A stretch of 64,000 bases of DNA, from the NCBI RefSeq assembly GCF_026163695.1, contig NZ_JAOTID010000006.1:124001-188000 (forward strand), given 5' to 3'. Numbering within the stretch: position 1 is the stretch's first letter; every line of letters starts with the position of its first letter. This document shows, piece by piece, positions 42,721 through 52,852 of this stretch. Source of the stretch: Shumkonia mesophila. GTDB lineage: Bacteria > Pseudomonadota > Alphaproteobacteria > Rhodospirillales > Shumkoniaceae. Under the pieces are notes generated by a model, which saw only the letters and a program-made list of their open reading frames with translations, did no database searches and was not told the origin of the DNA. Both the position numbers and the translations under genes were made by a program.

Positions 42721-43086
42721 ATGACCCCATTCACAATGCAGATGACGGCCGCCCTGGCCGTCGCGATGCTGGCCGCCGAATCGCCGGCTTACGCCGCCCT
42801 TCAGCCGTCTTCCGACGTGCGCCTGGAGATGGCCTCCGTTCCGATGCCGCCCGCCGAGCAGTTCTCGACGACGGGCAAGCCGGTCAACGCCCTGCTCAGA
42901 CAGGCGGAACCTCGCTCTGCGCAAGACGCCGTCGAGGCGGAGCGGCGGAACCTGCTGCTGGCCCCGCCCGCCGACGAAGCGCTGCATCTGTACGTGGCCG
43001 GCGCCATCGGCTTCATCGTCATCGCCCTGCTCATGCTGGCGATGCTCAGCCGCAAACCCCGTCAGGGCCCGTCCGCCGGGGTATAG
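42721..43086 (+). CDS. Small exported membrane-anchored protein of unknown function
   Basis: The 121-residue product has an N-terminal signal-like segment (MTPFTMQMTAALAVAMLAAE, AYA-A cleavage-like site), a hydrophilic middle (about 30-85) and a C-terminal transmembrane helix (LYVAGAIGFIVIALLMLAML) followed by the basic SRKPRQGP tail. It could be anchored with a short cytoplasmic end. The frame is open to 42643, but ATG 42721 begins the signal sequence. It is a single gene before tyrS; no family is recognised. Confidence 0.55.
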   Translation: MTPFTMQMTAALAVAMLAAESPAYAALQPSSDVRLEMASVPMPPAEQFSTTGKPVNALLRQAEPRSAQDAVEAERRNLLLAPPADEALHLYVAGAIGFIVIALLMLAMLSRKPRQGPSAGV

Positions 43087-43188
43087 CCGAACCCGCCGCC
43101 GTTGTACGCCCCGGACGATTGTGCTAAATGCCGCCCGGCGATTTTCCACAGTTTCGATCTAGTTGAACAACGGACCAGGACCCGCCCC

Positions 43189-44439
43189 ATGACCACGTTT
43201 CGCTCGGATTTCGTGCGCGCCGTCGTAGAGCGCGGCTACCTGCACCAGTGCACCGACCTCGAGGGCCTCGACGGCCTGGCGGCCGAGCAGCGGGTCACCG
43301 CCTATATCGGCTTCGACTGCACGGCCCCCAGCCTGCATGCCGGCAGCCTGGTCTCGATCATGCTGCTGCGCCGTCTTCAGCAGGCCGGCCACAAGCCGAT
43401 CGTCCTGATGGGCGGCGGCACGACCCGGATCGGCGACCCGTCGTTCCGCGACGAGTCCCGTCCGCTCCTGGACGATGCGAAGATCGCCGAGAACATGGCC
43501 GGCATCCAGAAGGTGTTCGCCAAGTTCCTGACCTTCGGCGACGGGCCGACCGATGCCGTCATGGTGAACAACGCCGATTGGCTGGATACCCTCGAATACA
43601 TCCCGTTCCTGCGCGATTACGGCCGCCACTTCTCGGTCAACCGCATGCTTTCCTTCGACAGCGTCAAGATCCGGCTCGATCGCGAGCAGCCGCTGACCTT
43701 CCTGGAATTCAATTACATGATCCTCCAGGGATACGATTTCCTGGAGCTCAACCGGCGCCACAAGTGCGCGTTGCAGATGGGCGGGTCGGATCAGTGGGGG
43801 AACATCGTCAACGGCGTCGAACTGGCCCGCCGGGTCGACGGCGCCACCCTTTACGGCCTGACGACGCCGCTCCTGCAAACCGCCTCGGGCGCCAAGATGG
43901 GCAAGTCGGCAGCCGGCGCCGTGTGGCTCAACGAGGACATGCTGCCCGCCTACGACTACTGGCAGTACTGGCGCAACACCGAGGATGCCGACGTCGGCAA
44001 GTTCCTGCGCCTGTTCACCGATCTGCCGGAGGCCGAGATCGCCCGCCTGGAAGCCCTGGCCGGCGCCGAGATCAACGAGGCCAAGAAGGTCCTGGCCACC
44101 GAGATCACCCGCCTCTGCCATGGCGAGGCGGCGGCGGCGGCGGCCAGCGAGACGGCCAAGCGCACGTTCGAGGAAGGGGCCATCGGGGACGGGTTGCCGA
44201 CGCTCGACGTGCCGGCGGCGGAACTGGAGCAAGGGGTCGCCGCCTTCGACCTGTTCCGGCGGGCCGGCCTGGCCGCCAGCAACGGCGAGGCGCGACGCCT
44301 GATCAAGGGCGGCGGCGCGCGCATCAACGACGTGCCGGTCGCCAACGAGATGCAGCCGGTGACGCTGGCCGACCGCGCCGGCGGCGTCATCAAGCTCTCC
44401 GCCGGCAAGAAGAAACACACCATCGTGCGGGCCGTGTGA
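43189..44439 (+). CDS. tyrS: Tyrosyl-tRNA synthetase
   Basis: The 416-residue class I synthetase has [20 protein letters not shown], where HAGS stands for the HIGH signature, the tyrosine pocket segment [20 protein letters not shown], and [14 protein letters not shown]. The KMSKS loop reads [14 protein letters not shown]-terminal S4 RNA-binding domain (about 350-414) contains [19 protein letters not shown]. It charges tRNA-Tyr. KMGKS and HAGS variants are common in bacterial TyrRS of this type. The frame opens at 43102, but ATG 43189 ([20 protein letters not shown]) is the family start. Confidence 0.96.
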   Translation: MTTFRSDFVRAVVERGYLHQCTDLEGLDGLAAEQRVTAYIGFDCTAPSLHAGSLVSIMLLRRLQQAGHKPIVLMGGGTTRIGDPSFRDESRPLLDDAKIAENMAGIQKVFAKFLTFGDGPTDAVMVNNADWLDTLEYIPFLRDYGRHFSVNRMLSFDSVKIRLDREQPLTFLEFNYMILQGYDFLELNRRHKCALQMGGSDQWGNIVNGVELARRVDGATLYGLTTPLLQTASGAKMGKSAAGAVWLNEDMLPAYDYWQYWRNTEDADVGKFLRLFTDLPEAEIARLEALAGAEINEAKKVLATEITRLCHGEAAAAAASETAKRTFEEGAIGDGLPTLDVPAAELEQGVAAFDLFRRAGLAASNGEARRLIKGGGARINDVPVANEMQPVTLADRAGGVIKLSAGKKKHTIVRAV

Positions 44440-44443
44440 ACGG

Positions 44444-47400
44444 TCAGCGCGGGGCGAAAAGCTTCGGCGCCGGCTCGGCGGGCGTGGCGGATGGCGGGGT
44501 GTCGGCCCCGTCGAAGATGCCGAACAGATTGCGCAGGAAGCCGGGCGCCAGCACACTCAGCGGGTTGACCGTCACCTTCGGCTTTTCCACGGGTCCGGTC
44601 ATCTTGTAGGTGGCGGCGAACACGCCGCCGCCCTTTTCGCCCCCGGAAAACAGGCCGCCGATGAACGGGATGTTGCCCAGCGCCGAGTTGATGGCGTAGG
44701 CGGGAACCAGCGTGCCTTCGACATCCAGCACCTCGGCGTAGGTGAAGATCTTGCCCGACGCCGTGAAACCGAGGGCCGAGCCGTGCACCCGGCCGTCCTT
44801 CAGCGTGATCACCCCCTCGTGCTGGACGAACGGAATGTCGAGGTCGGAAAAGCTCAACCCCGGGCCCTGCAGCGCGTCGACGATGCCGGTCAACGCCATA
44901 TAGCTGACCAGATGGGCCAGAACCGGCGCCTTGATGACCCTGAAATCGGTGGCCGTCAGCCGTCCGGTCAGCGGCGTCCCGCGGGCGGCATCGTCGAAAG
45001 TGCCGCGGATGTCCAGGTTGCCGCCGATCATGTTCTCGTAATAGCCGAAGGTCCGAAGCGTTTCGCCGGCATCGTTGCTGGCCACGATCAGGTTGCGGTT
45101 GCCGTCCTTGCCGGGTTCCACGCGCACGCTGAGCGTTCGGTCTCCGACCAGGACGCCGCCCAGCGTCACCGCCCGCCATTTGCCGTCCGCCCGCGCCATG
45201 GTGCCCCGCACCTGGCGGATGGCCTGCCCGGGGCCGACCCATACCTGGTCGAGGTCGACGGCCACGCTGAGGTTCGGCTTGCCTTTGGTTTCGGTGAGCG
45301 CGGAATCGTCCGAGAGAAGATCGTCCATGACCGGCTCGAGGTCGAAACTGGCCCCGTGCGCCGTGACCGTCCAGCCGCCGTCGGCGCCGGCCACCATGGC
45401 GCCCTTGAGGTCGGTCCGCCCGAAGGCCAGTTCGGCCAGATCCACCCGTTCGAGCCCACCGCTCGCCGCGCCGATGGCGACGGAACCCCGCACCTTCAGA
45501 TCCTGGGCGGCGATGGTGAACGAGGGGATGCCGGTGATGCGTTCCCCTTGCAGGGCGAGGTCGACTTCCGCCGAACCGGCGCCGCCCACCGGTTTGGACC
45601 AGCCGGCCTCGGGCAAGGCGAGACTGGCCTGGGAAAGATCGAGCTTCGCCTTCATGCGCCCCTGGCCCGAAGCCAGGATTTCCCAGCGCACCTCGGCGCC
45701 GATCGGGCCTTTGATGAACTCGGGTGAGAACGGCGCGAAAGTCAGTCCGAACTCCTCCTCGCGCTGCTTGTCGCCGACCGTTCCCTTCAGCACGTAGATG
45801 GCGCGCACCGGCGCCTTGTCGTTGAAGTTGCGGCGCCATTCCAGTGTGCCCGGAATGGTGCCCAGGTTGGCCTTGCCGGAAACGACCATGCCCCGATTGT
45901 CGATCTTCAGGTTCAACTCGCCGTTGGAAATGCCGCGGCCAAGGATGGCGTTGGCGACGGAAAGCTTGCGCATCTTCGACGTCGCCGAGACCTTGACCTG
46001 ATCGATGGTCACGGCCTTTTCCAGGATGAAGTAGAGCTTGAGGCGGGTATTGGCCTCGCCCGAGGACTGGTTGGGATCGATGTTGATCTTCGCGGCGAGC
46101 CCCAGCGGCTTGCGGTCGATCAGTTGGATGGCCCGTTTCACCGGCCCCTGGATGGCCAGGTCGAGATCCAGGTACTGGTCATACTCGTCGAGCCCGGTGA
46201 AGGTGAGGTGGCCCTCGTTGGTGGTCAGGCCGAAGACTTCGCCCTTGCTGATAGCGATGTCGAAGCGCTGCCGGTTGAAGGTCGCCGTTCCGTCCACCCG
46301 GACCGCCTTGGGCATCGGCGACAGATAGTCGACGGTCATGCCGGCCAAGCGCATGTCGCCGGTCAGGCTGGTGACGGCGACGTCGCCGCCGGCGCCGACG
46401 GTGGCCGCGACGCTGGCCCTGGCCTCGACGATGCGCCCGGCCGACAGGTTGGCCGTGACCCAGGTATGGGCATCGGTCCCCCACGCCGCCGGCCAATAGA
46501 GGTGGGCGTCATCGGCCGGAACTTCGTACAGCATCCCCTCGGCGCGGATGCGGGTCTCCCCGCCTTCGCGCCGGATGTCGCCGGTCAGCGTCGCCGTCGG
46601 ACCGCCGAGATCGGCCTCCACCGACAGCACCTCCAGGTGGTCGCCGCCCTCGTCCAGGTTGGCCCGCGCGGTCAGCGAACGCAGCGGAGCTCGATGGCCG
46701 TTGGATGACGGCAGGAGAAGGCTTCCGTCCTCTCCCAGGTTCAGGGTCAGTTGCTCCACAGCCAGCACCTGGTCGGCGCCGCGATAGAGCCCATTGAGCG
46801 TGAGCCCGGTCACGTCAAGCGATTGGGCCAACGGCGCCGGCAGATCGATCCGCCCGGCCCCGCCCTTGATCTCGAAATCCACCGCCTCGACGCCGCCGTC
46901 CAGCTTCAGGCTGACCAGCAGCCTTCCGCTCAGCGGCACGGCGACCCCGCCGAGAGCGGCCAACCGGGGCGACAGGCGGGCGAAGGTGGCCGGGACGAGA
47001 TCGGAAAACTTGACGCCGAAGTCGACCCGGTGCTCGCCGCGCCGATAGCCGCCCAGCAGGACCACCCGGGTCAGGCGCTCGTCGCCCTCGAGATCGAGCG
47101 AGGCCTCGCCTTCGATGCCGGCGGCGTCGCGGCGCAGCGAAACCTCGGCATGGGGGGCGCGCCATACGGTGTCGAGTTGGCGATCGACGATCAGGACGTC
47201 GGCGTCCCTGATGGCGACGCGCGACAGGTATCCCATCGGCCCGACCTCGTCGGGTTCCGCCGACAGGCGCTCCAGCAGCCGGCTGGAGAGCACGTCGGAA
47301 GCCTCCGCCCCCTGGCCGAAACCGACCTCCAGCGTCCCGTCCTCGCGCCGGGCCACCTGCAGGCTGGGCCGATAAAGCTCGATCGAACGGGGCGCGACGA

Positions 47401-47728
47401 TGCCCTTGAGCAGTGCCTTGACGCTGAGCGAAAGCGAAAGCTCGGGCACCACCGCCACCGCCGTGCCGCCCGCCCCCACCGCCCGCACGTTGAGCACCCG
47501 CACGTCCAGCGTGCGTTCCCATCCCGCCCAGGTGAGGATGGTGGTGTCCAGCCGGACGGCGATCGAGCCGTCCTCGGTACTCAACGCCTTTTCGATATAG
47601 GGGGACAGGAAGCCGAGCGTGATCGGTCCCGACGACAAACGCCACGCGGCCAGCACCAGCACGATCGCCAGACCGGCCCCGAGGGCGCCAAGTACCTGCA
47701 CAAGTCCCCGAACAGTCCGTCGAATCAC
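44444..47728 (-). CDS. YhdP-family (AsmA/TamB-like) envelope protein
   Basis: The 1094-residue protein has one N-terminal membrane anchor (VLGALGAGLAIVLVLAAWRL) and then a long periplasmic beta-rich region. The DUF3971-type part and the AsmA-like C-terminal domain are recognised by LDIRGTFDDAARGTPLTGRL, VIKAPVLAHLVSYMALTGIV, GPGLSFSDLDIPFVQHEGVI, ALGFTASGKIFTYAEVLDVE and GTLVPAYAINSALGNIPFIG. Members of this group (YhdP, TamB, YdbH) form bridges that move phospholipid from inner to outer membrane. It starts with GTG at 47726-47728 and lies between tyrS (convergent) and glnE (divergent). Confidence 0.87.
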   Translation of the reverse strand: MIRRTVRGLVQVLGALGAGLAIVLVLAAWRLSSGPITLGFLSPYIEKALSTEDGSIAVRLDTTILTWAGWERTLDVRVLNVRAVGAGGTAVAVVPELSLSLSVKALLKGIVAPRSIELYRPSLQVARREDGTLEVGFGQGAEASDVLSSRLLERLSAEPDEVGPMGYLSRVAIRDADVLIVDRQLDTVWRAPHAEVSLRRDAAGIEGEASLDLEGDERLTRVVLLGGYRRGEHRVDFGVKFSDLVPATFARLSPRLAALGGVAVPLSGRLLVSLKLDGGVEAVDFEIKGGAGRIDLPAPLAQSLDVTGLTLNGLYRGADQVLAVEQLTLNLGEDGSLLLPSSNGHRAPLRSLTARANLDEGGDHLEVLSVEADLGGPTATLTGDIRREGGETRIRAEGMLYEVPADDAHLYWPAAWGTDAHTWVTANLSAGRIVEARASVAATVGAGGDVAVTSLTGDMRLAGMTVDYLSPMPKAVRVDGTATFNRQRFDIAISKGEVFGLTTNEGHLTFTGLDEYDQYLDLDLAIQGPVKRAIQLIDRKPLGLAAKINIDPNQSSGEANTRLKLYFILEKAVTIDQVKVSATSKMRKLSVANAILGRGISNGELNLKIDNRGMVVSGKANLGTIPGTLEWRRNFNDKAPVRAIYVLKGTVGDKQREEEFGLTFAPFSPEFIKGPIGAEVRWEILASGQGRMKAKLDLSQASLALPEAGWSKPVGGAGSAEVDLALQGERITGIPSFTIAAQDLKVRGSVAIGAASGGLERVDLAELAFGRTDLKGAMVAGADGGWTVTAHGASFDLEPVMDDLLSDDSALTETKGKPNLSVAVDLDQVWVGPGQAIRQVRGTMARADGKWRAVTLGGVLVGDRTLSVRVEPGKDGNRNLIVASNDAGETLRTFGYYENMIGGNLDIRGTFDDAARGTPLTGRLTATDFRVIKAPVLAHLVSYMALTGIVDALQGPGLSFSDLDIPFVQHEGVITLKDGRVHGSALGFTASGKIFTYAEVLDVEGTLVPAYAINSALGNIPFIGGLFSGGEKGGGVFAATYKMTGPVEKPKVTVNPLSVLAPGFLRNLFGIFDGADTPPSATPAEPAPKLFAPR

Positions 47729-47811
47729 TTAGGTTCGTTCCCGTCGCGCGACGCGTATCTTGACCCCGACTACCGCTTCGCGCAGTGTGCGATATAAAGG
47801 TTTCGTTGGAT

Positions 47812-50802
47812 ATGCCCGATTTCCAGTTTCTTTCCAATACTCTACCGCGTGGCGCCAGCCCGGATCGCGTCCGGTTGGGCATGGAGCAATGGGCCGACGC
47901 CATCGCCCAGGAGGGTGACCCTACACTGGCGGCCATTTCGGGCGAATTGATGGCGATCCCCGACGGCCGCCGGCTGTTCGAGGCGGTTTTCGGCAACAGC
48001 CCCTACCTGACGCTGTGCATGACCCGCGATCCGCGGTTCGCGCTCGACCTCGTGACCCGCGGCGGCGATGCCGTCCAGGCCGATATCATGGCCTCGCTCG
48101 CCGCCTTGCGCGCCGCTCCGGCCGACGGCGCCGACATCGGCCGCGGCTTGCGCACCGCCAAGCGGCGCATGGCGCTGACCGTGGCTTTGGCCGACATCGC
48201 CGGCGATTGGCCGCTGGAGCGCGTCACCGGGGCGCTTTCGTCCTTCGCGGATGCCGCCATCGGGGTCGCCGCGGCCAGCGCGCTCCGGGGCGCCGCCGCG
48301 GCCGGGCACATCGAGCTTGCCCACCCCGACGACCCCGAGCGGGAATCCGGCCTGGTCATCCTCGGCATGGGCAAACTGGGGGCGGGCGAGCTTAACTATT
48401 CCAGCGACGTCGACCTCATCATCCTGTTCGACCCCGAGAGGATGCGCACCCGCGAGCCCGACCGGCTGCTCCACGACGTCGTCCGCCTGACCCGCAACCT
48501 GGTGAAGCTGCTCGAGGAAAGGACCGCCGAGGGCAACGTGTTCCGCATCGACCTTCGGCTGCGCCCCGATCCGGGCTCGACGCCGGTGGCGCTTTCGGTG
48601 ATGGCGGCCGAGATCTATTACGAAAGCCTCGGCCAGAACTGGGAGAGGGCGGCGATGATCAAGGCCCGCCCGGTGGCCGGCGACCTCGCGACCGGCCGCC
48701 AGTTCCTGGCCCGCCTGCAACCCTACGTCTGGCGCAAGTCGCTGGATTTCGCCGCCATCCAGGATATCCATTCGATCAAGCGCCAGATCAACGCCCATCG
48801 CGGCGGCGGCAAGATCGCGGTGGCCGGCCACAACGTCAAGCTGGGCCGGGGCGGCATCCGCGAGATCGAGTTCTTCGCCCAGACCCAACAGCTGATCTGG
48901 GGCGGACGGCAGCCCGAGTTGCGGCGCCGGGGCACGCTGGAGGCCCTGCAAGCCCTGACCGCGCTGGGCCACGTCGCCAAGGCCACCCTGCGCGACCTCG
49001 CGGAATCCTATGCCTTCCTCCGGCGCACCGAACACCGTCTGCAGATGATCGACGACGAGCAGACCCATTCGCTTCCCGACGACGCCCAAGGCCTGGAAGA
49101 GATGGCCGCCTTCATGGGATTCGACGATGTGGCGGCGTTCAGCGCCGAGGTCGAGCGCCACCTGCGCCAAGTGGAAACCCATTACGCCCGCCTGTTCGAG
49201 GATTCCCCCCAGCTGGCGGCGACGGGCACGGTGGCCGGCAACCTGGTGTTCACCGGCAGCGAGGCCGACCCCGAAACCATCCGCACGCTCGCCGGCCTCG
49301 GCTTCAAGTCGCCCGACACCGTGGATGCTGCCGTGCGCGGCTGGCACCACGGTCGCTACCGGGCCATGCGCAGCGCCCGGGCCCGCGAACTTCTGACCGA
49401 ACTGATGCCGGTGCTGCTGTCGGCGCTGGCCAAGACCGCCGACCCCGACGCCACGCTGCGCAATTTCGATTCCTTCCTGTCGGCGCTGCCGGCAGGCGTG
49501 CAGCTGTTCTCGATGTTTCACGCCAACCCGCAACTTCTGGAGTTGGTGGCCGAGATCATGGGCGGGGCGCCGCGCCTGGCCCAGCACCTGAGCCGCAAGC
49601 CGACCATCCTGGACAGCGTGCTCACGGGCGACTTCTTCAGCGCGCCGCCGCCGCCCGAGGCCCTTAAGACCGAACTCGAACGCCTCGTGGGGCCGGCGGA
49701 AGCCCTGGAGGAGGCGCTCGATATCACGCGGCGCTGGGCCCACGACCGCCAGTTTCAGGTCGGCGTCCAGCTGCTTCGCCGGTTCCTGCCGCCGCGCGCC
49801 GCCGCCATCGCCTTCAGCAACATCGCCGACGCCGCTCTCAAGGCGCTTCACCCCGTCGTCGAGGCCGAGTTCGTGCGCAACCACGGACGCTTCGCCGGCG
49901 CCGGCATGACCTGCATCGCGCTGGGCAAGCTGGGCGGCCGCGAGATGACGCCGACCTCGGACCTCGACCTCATCTTCGTCTACGACACGCCGGCCGGGCT
50001 TGAGGCCTCCGACGGGCCGCGGCCGCTGCCACCCAGCCAGTACTTCGCCCGCCTGAGTCAGCGGCTGATCAACGCCGTCACCGCCCAGACCGCCGAGGGG
50101 CGCCTGTTCGAGGTCGACATGCGGTTGCGCCCGTCGGGCGCCAAGGGCCCCATCGCCTCCAGCCTCAAGGCCTTCATCCAGTACCACGAGGAAGCCGCCT
50201 GGACGTGGGAGCACATGGCGCTGACCCGGGCCCGCGTCGTCTTCGGCCCCGAGGACCTGTGGCGGCGGGTCGAGGCGGTGATCCGCCAGACCCTGACCCG
50301 GCAGCGCAATCCCGGCGTGCTGCTGCGCGACGTCGCCGACATGCGGGCCCGCCTGGACGCCGAGCATCACAGCAACTTCGTGTGGGAGGTCAAGTACATG
50401 CGCGGCGGCCAGGTCGACATCGACTTCATCGCCCAGTATCTGCAACTGCGCCACGCCCACGCCCACCCCGGAATCCTCTCGACCAACACGCGGACCGCCT
50501 TGCGCGCCCTGCGCGACAACGGGCTGCTGGCGGCCCCGGTCGCCGATGGCCTGATTGCGGCGCTGGACCTGTGGCAGGGCGTCCAGAGCGTGCTCCGCCT
50601 GACCATCGAGGGCTTTTTCGGCGCCGAGCGCGAGGCCGAGGTGACCGAAGGCCTGGAAAAGACCCTGGCCGCGGTGGGCGGCGCCGCCGACGTGACGGCG
50701 TTGAAGGAAAAGATCCAGGCCACCGCCGCCGCCGTCCACGGGCACTTCCGCGACCTCGTCGAAAACCCGGCCCGCGACCTGCCGGCCAAGGACGACGAAT
50801 GA
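47812..50802 (+). CDS. glnE: Bifunctional glutamine synthetase adenylyltransferase/deadenylase GlnE
   Basis: The 996-residue product has two nucleotidyltransferase domains: the N-terminal deadenylase with LGMGKLGAGELNYSSDVDLI (about 190-215) and the C-terminal adenylyltransferase with LGKLGGREMTPTSDLDLIFV (about 705-725), separated by the helical regulatory part. YMRGGQVDIDFIAQYLQLRH and DLRLRPDPGSTPVALSVMAA-type motifs are standard. It adenylylates and deadenylylates glutamine synthetase in response to PII proteins and glutamine. ATG 47812 (MPDFQFLSNTLPRG) is preferred; an in-frame GTG at 47785 would add nine residues. Confidence 0.95.
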   Translation: MPDFQFLSNTLPRGASPDRVRLGMEQWADAIAQEGDPTLAAISGELMAIPDGRRLFEAVFGNSPYLTLCMTRDPRFALDLVTRGGDAVQADIMASLAALRAAPADGADIGRGLRTAKRRMALTVALADIAGDWPLERVTGALSSFADAAIGVAAASALRGAAAAGHIELAHPDDPERESGLVILGMGKLGAGELNYSSDVDLIILFDPERMRTREPDRLLHDVVRLTRNLVKLLEERTAEGNVFRIDLRLRPDPGSTPVALSVMAAEIYYESLGQNWERAAMIKARPVAGDLATGRQFLARLQPYVWRKSLDFAAIQDIHSIKRQINAHRGGGKIAVAGHNVKLGRGGIREIEFFAQTQQLIWGGRQPELRRRGTLEALQALTALGHVAKATLRDLAESYAFLRRTEHRLQMIDDEQTHSLPDDAQGLEEMAAFMGFDDVAAFSAEVERHLRQVETHYARLFEDSPQLAATGTVAGNLVFTGSEADPETIRTLAGLGFKSPDTVDAAVRGWHHGRYRAMRSARARELLTELMPVLLSALAKTADPDATLRNFDSFLSALPAGVQLFSMFHANPQLLELVAEIMGGAPRLAQHLSRKPTILDSVLTGDFFSAPPPPEALKTELERLVGPAEALEEALDITRRWAHDRQFQVGVQLLRRFLPPRAAAIAFSNIADAALKALHPVVEAEFVRNHGRFAGAGMTCIALGKLGGREMTPTSDLDLIFVYDTPAGLEASDGPRPLPPSQYFARLSQRLINAVTAQTAEGRLFEVDMRLRPSGAKGPIASSLKAFIQYHEEAAWTWEHMALTRARVVFGPEDLWRRVEAVIRQTLTRQRNPGVLLRDVADMRARLDAEHHSNFVWEVKYMRGGQVDIDFIAQYLQLRHAHAHPGILSTNTRTALRALRDNGLLAAPVADGLIAALDLWQGVQSVLRLTIEGFFGAEREAEVTEGLEKTLAAVGGAADVTALKEKIQATAAAVHGHFRDLVENPARDLPAKDDE

Positions 50803-50833
50803 CGGCCGGTCGGCCCACCATCGATCCCTTCGG

Positions 50834-50956
50834 CGTCATTCCCGCGAATGCGGGAATCCAGACGGAGCCGGGCCCTGGACTCCCGCTTTCGCGGGAGTGA
50901 CGGGAAGGGGGGGCCGCCTTTACCCCCTCGTCATTCCCGCGAATGCGGGAATCCAG
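50834..50956. repeat. Three REP-type palindromes in alternating orientation
   Basis: CGTCATTCCCGCGAATGCGG-GAATCCAG occurs at 50834-50861 and again at 50929-50956, with an inverted relative (CTGGACTCCCGCTTTCGCGG-GAGTGACG) at 50875-50902. The arrangement plus-minus-plus is BIME-like. It fills the 271-bp gap between glnE and bcp and may protect the glnE message; a single relative is at 6939. Confidence 0.85.
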
Positions 50957-51073
50957 GGCAACCGTTCCGTCGCGCGAACTGGCCCCGCTTGCGCGAGGTG
51001 ACGGATGCAAACGTATTGTCTGCCAGTAAATCCGGCCTACATTCGATAGCGACGACACGCGAAAGGAAAAGCC

Positions 51074-51538
51074 ATGCCCCTCGATATCGGCGATACCGCC
51101 CCCGACTTCGCCCTGCCCGCCGACGGCGGCGGCACGGTGGCGCTCAAGGACCTGCGCGGGCGGAAGGTCGTGCTCTACTTCTACCCCAAGGACGACACCT
51201 CGGGCTGCACGGCGGAAGCCTGCGCCTTTCGCGACTCCTCCCCCCAAATCGCCGCCGCCGGCGCCGTGGTCATCGGCGTCTCCAAGGATGGGGTGGCCAG
51301 CCACGACAGGTTCAAGTCGAAGTACGGCCTGCCGTTCGCCCTTCTGTCCGACGGCGACGGCACGGTGTGCGAAGCCTACGGCGTATGGGTCGAGAAAAGC
51401 ATGTACGGCCGCAAGTACATGGGCATCGAGCGCGCCACCTTCCTGATCGACGAGCAGGGCGTGATCCGCCAGGTCTGGCGCAAGGTCAAGGTGCCGGGGC
51501 ACGTCGACGCGGTGCTGCAGGCCGCCGCAGCGGCCTAG
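51074..51538 (+). CDS. bcp: Thiol peroxidase Bcp (atypical/1-Cys-2-Cys peroxiredoxin)
   Basis: The 154-residue peroxiredoxin has the peroxidatic Cys45 and resolving Cys50 in DDTSGCTAEACAFRD, and the family segments LKDLRGRKVVLYFYPKD and VIGVSKDGVASHDRFKSKYG. YMGIERATFLIDEQGVI closes the fold. It reduces hydroperoxides with thioredoxin as donor. GAAAGGAAAAGCC precedes ATG 51074. It is convergent with the outer-membrane barrel gene. Confidence 0.95.
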   Translation: MPLDIGDTAPDFALPADGGGTVALKDLRGRKVVLYFYPKDDTSGCTAEACAFRDSSPQIAAAGAVVIGVSKDGVASHDRFKSKYGLPFALLSDGDGTVCEAYGVWVEKSMYGRKYMGIERATFLIDEQGVIRQVWRKVKVPGHVDAVLQAAAAA

Positions 51539-51548
51539 TTGAACCCGA

Positions 51549-52844
51549 TCAGAAGTGGTACTGGGCGCGGACTTCGGCCTTCCAGGCGTTCTGCTTCTCG
51601 CCGAACTCCTCGTCGCGGCCACCGTTGAGGTAGCCTAAGCGGAAGCGCAGGGCCAGATTGTCGATGCCGGTGTACTCGACCTCGGGGGTGAAAGAAAAGC
51701 TGCCGTCATCGGCGTTGACGATGGCGGTCGCGGCCGGCGTCCAGTGAAGCAGGTCGAACGGCTCCTTCTGGCTGACCCGAAGATACAGATAATCCCTCCC
51801 CGGCGTCGGACGGCCGTAGCCGGCGTCGCGGGTGGCGATGGCACGGGACAACAGGGATGCCGATCCGGTCTCCACCGCCTCGTGGGCGAGGTCGTAGAAG
51901 GCGGTGAGCTCGCCCTCGGTGAAGCCGGTGCCCTGGTGGTAGACCTCGGCGATGACGGTAAGGTCGCGCTCGGTGAGGTAGCGCAGGCCGAGAAGCCAAT
52001 TCCGGGCGTCCTCGGTGACCTTGCGGTTCGGCCCGCCGTTGGGGTCGACGACGGTCCGCGCGCTGTCGGTGATATAGGCCCACTCGCCGTGAATCTCGAA
52101 GTTGGAGGTGATGTTGCGCGAGAAATCGACCCCGTAGCGGTCGGTCCTGCTGGCCCCGGTCAGGACCATGAAATCGACGTCGGTGTCCCAGGCCAGCAGG
52201 TAGAGCTTGGCCGCGTAGTTGAACCCTTCCCGGGAGCCGAAATCCTCGTTGACCGCCGTCTCGACGGGCACCACGACGGGGGTGAAGGCCACCGTGCGCA
52301 CGGGACCCTGGAAACTGGCGATCAAATCGCCGGTCAGCATGGCGAAGCCTTCGCGCGACTCGGTCGGGTCGTCCGGATCCTTGGCGCGCTCGACGAAGCC
52401 CACCGGGTTCCAGGCATAGCCCTTGCCCCACTTGAGGGCCTTCTTGCCGATCTCCGCCGTGACGCCGGGACCGGGTTGTAGCGCGAGCAGGCCCTCGAAC
52501 AGGGTGGCGTCGTGGGTATCCTCGCCGATGTCGTCCCAGGTGCCGGTCACCTCGCCCGACGCCCGCAGGGTGGCGATGCCGGACCTGAGCGTGCCGTCCA
52601 GGTGAAGCGTGCCTTCGAGCTGGTCGTTGCCGCCGGTGTCGAGGTCGGGATAGCGGTTGAGCCCGAACAGCGCGCCGTCGCGGTTGAAGTCGAAGTGCCG
52701 CCATTCGGTCTCGACGTAACCGCCGATCTCGAACGGCTTCTTCTCGAAGCTCTCGACGTCGAAAGTCGTGTCCGTCGCCGGGTCCGCCGCCTGCGCGGCG
52801 AACGTCCAGGCGGTCAGGGCGGCGATGACGCCGGGAGCGCGCAT
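51549..52844 (-). CDS. Outer-membrane beta-barrel protein, DUF1302/alginate-export-like
   Basis: The 431-residue product has a signal peptide (MRAPGVIAALTAWTFAAQAA with AQA-A site) and many alternating hydrophobic/polar strands, for example IGGYVETEWRHFDFNRDGAL, FNYAAKLYLLAWDTDVDFMV and LALRFRLGYLNGG. It ends with AEVRAQYHF, the terminal aromatic residue that directs BamA insertion. This supports a barrel of roughly 16-18 strands. It is the last gene of an operon with ABC ATPase, FtsX-like permease and LolA-like protein, 8 bp after the last. The cargo is unknown. Confidence 0.75.
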   Translation of the reverse strand: MRAPGVIAALTAWTFAAQAADPATDTTFDVESFEKKPFEIGGYVETEWRHFDFNRDGALFGLNRYPDLDTGGNDQLEGTLHLDGTLRSGIATLRASGEVTGTWDDIGEDTHDATLFEGLLALQPGPGVTAEIGKKALKWGKGYAWNPVGFVERAKDPDDPTESREGFAMLTGDLIASFQGPVRTVAFTPVVVPVETAVNEDFGSREGFNYAAKLYLLAWDTDVDFMVLTGASRTDRYGVDFSRNITSNFEIHGEWAYITDSARTVVDPNGGPNRKVTEDARNWLLGLRYLTERDLTVIAEVYHQGTGFTEGELTAFYDLAHEAVETGSASLLSRAIATRDAGYGRPTPGRDYLYLRVSQKEPFDLLHWTPAATAIVNADDGSFSFTPEVEYTGIDNLALRFRLGYLNGGRDEEFGEKQNAWKAEVRAQYHF

Positions 52845-52852
52845 GCCCCCTC

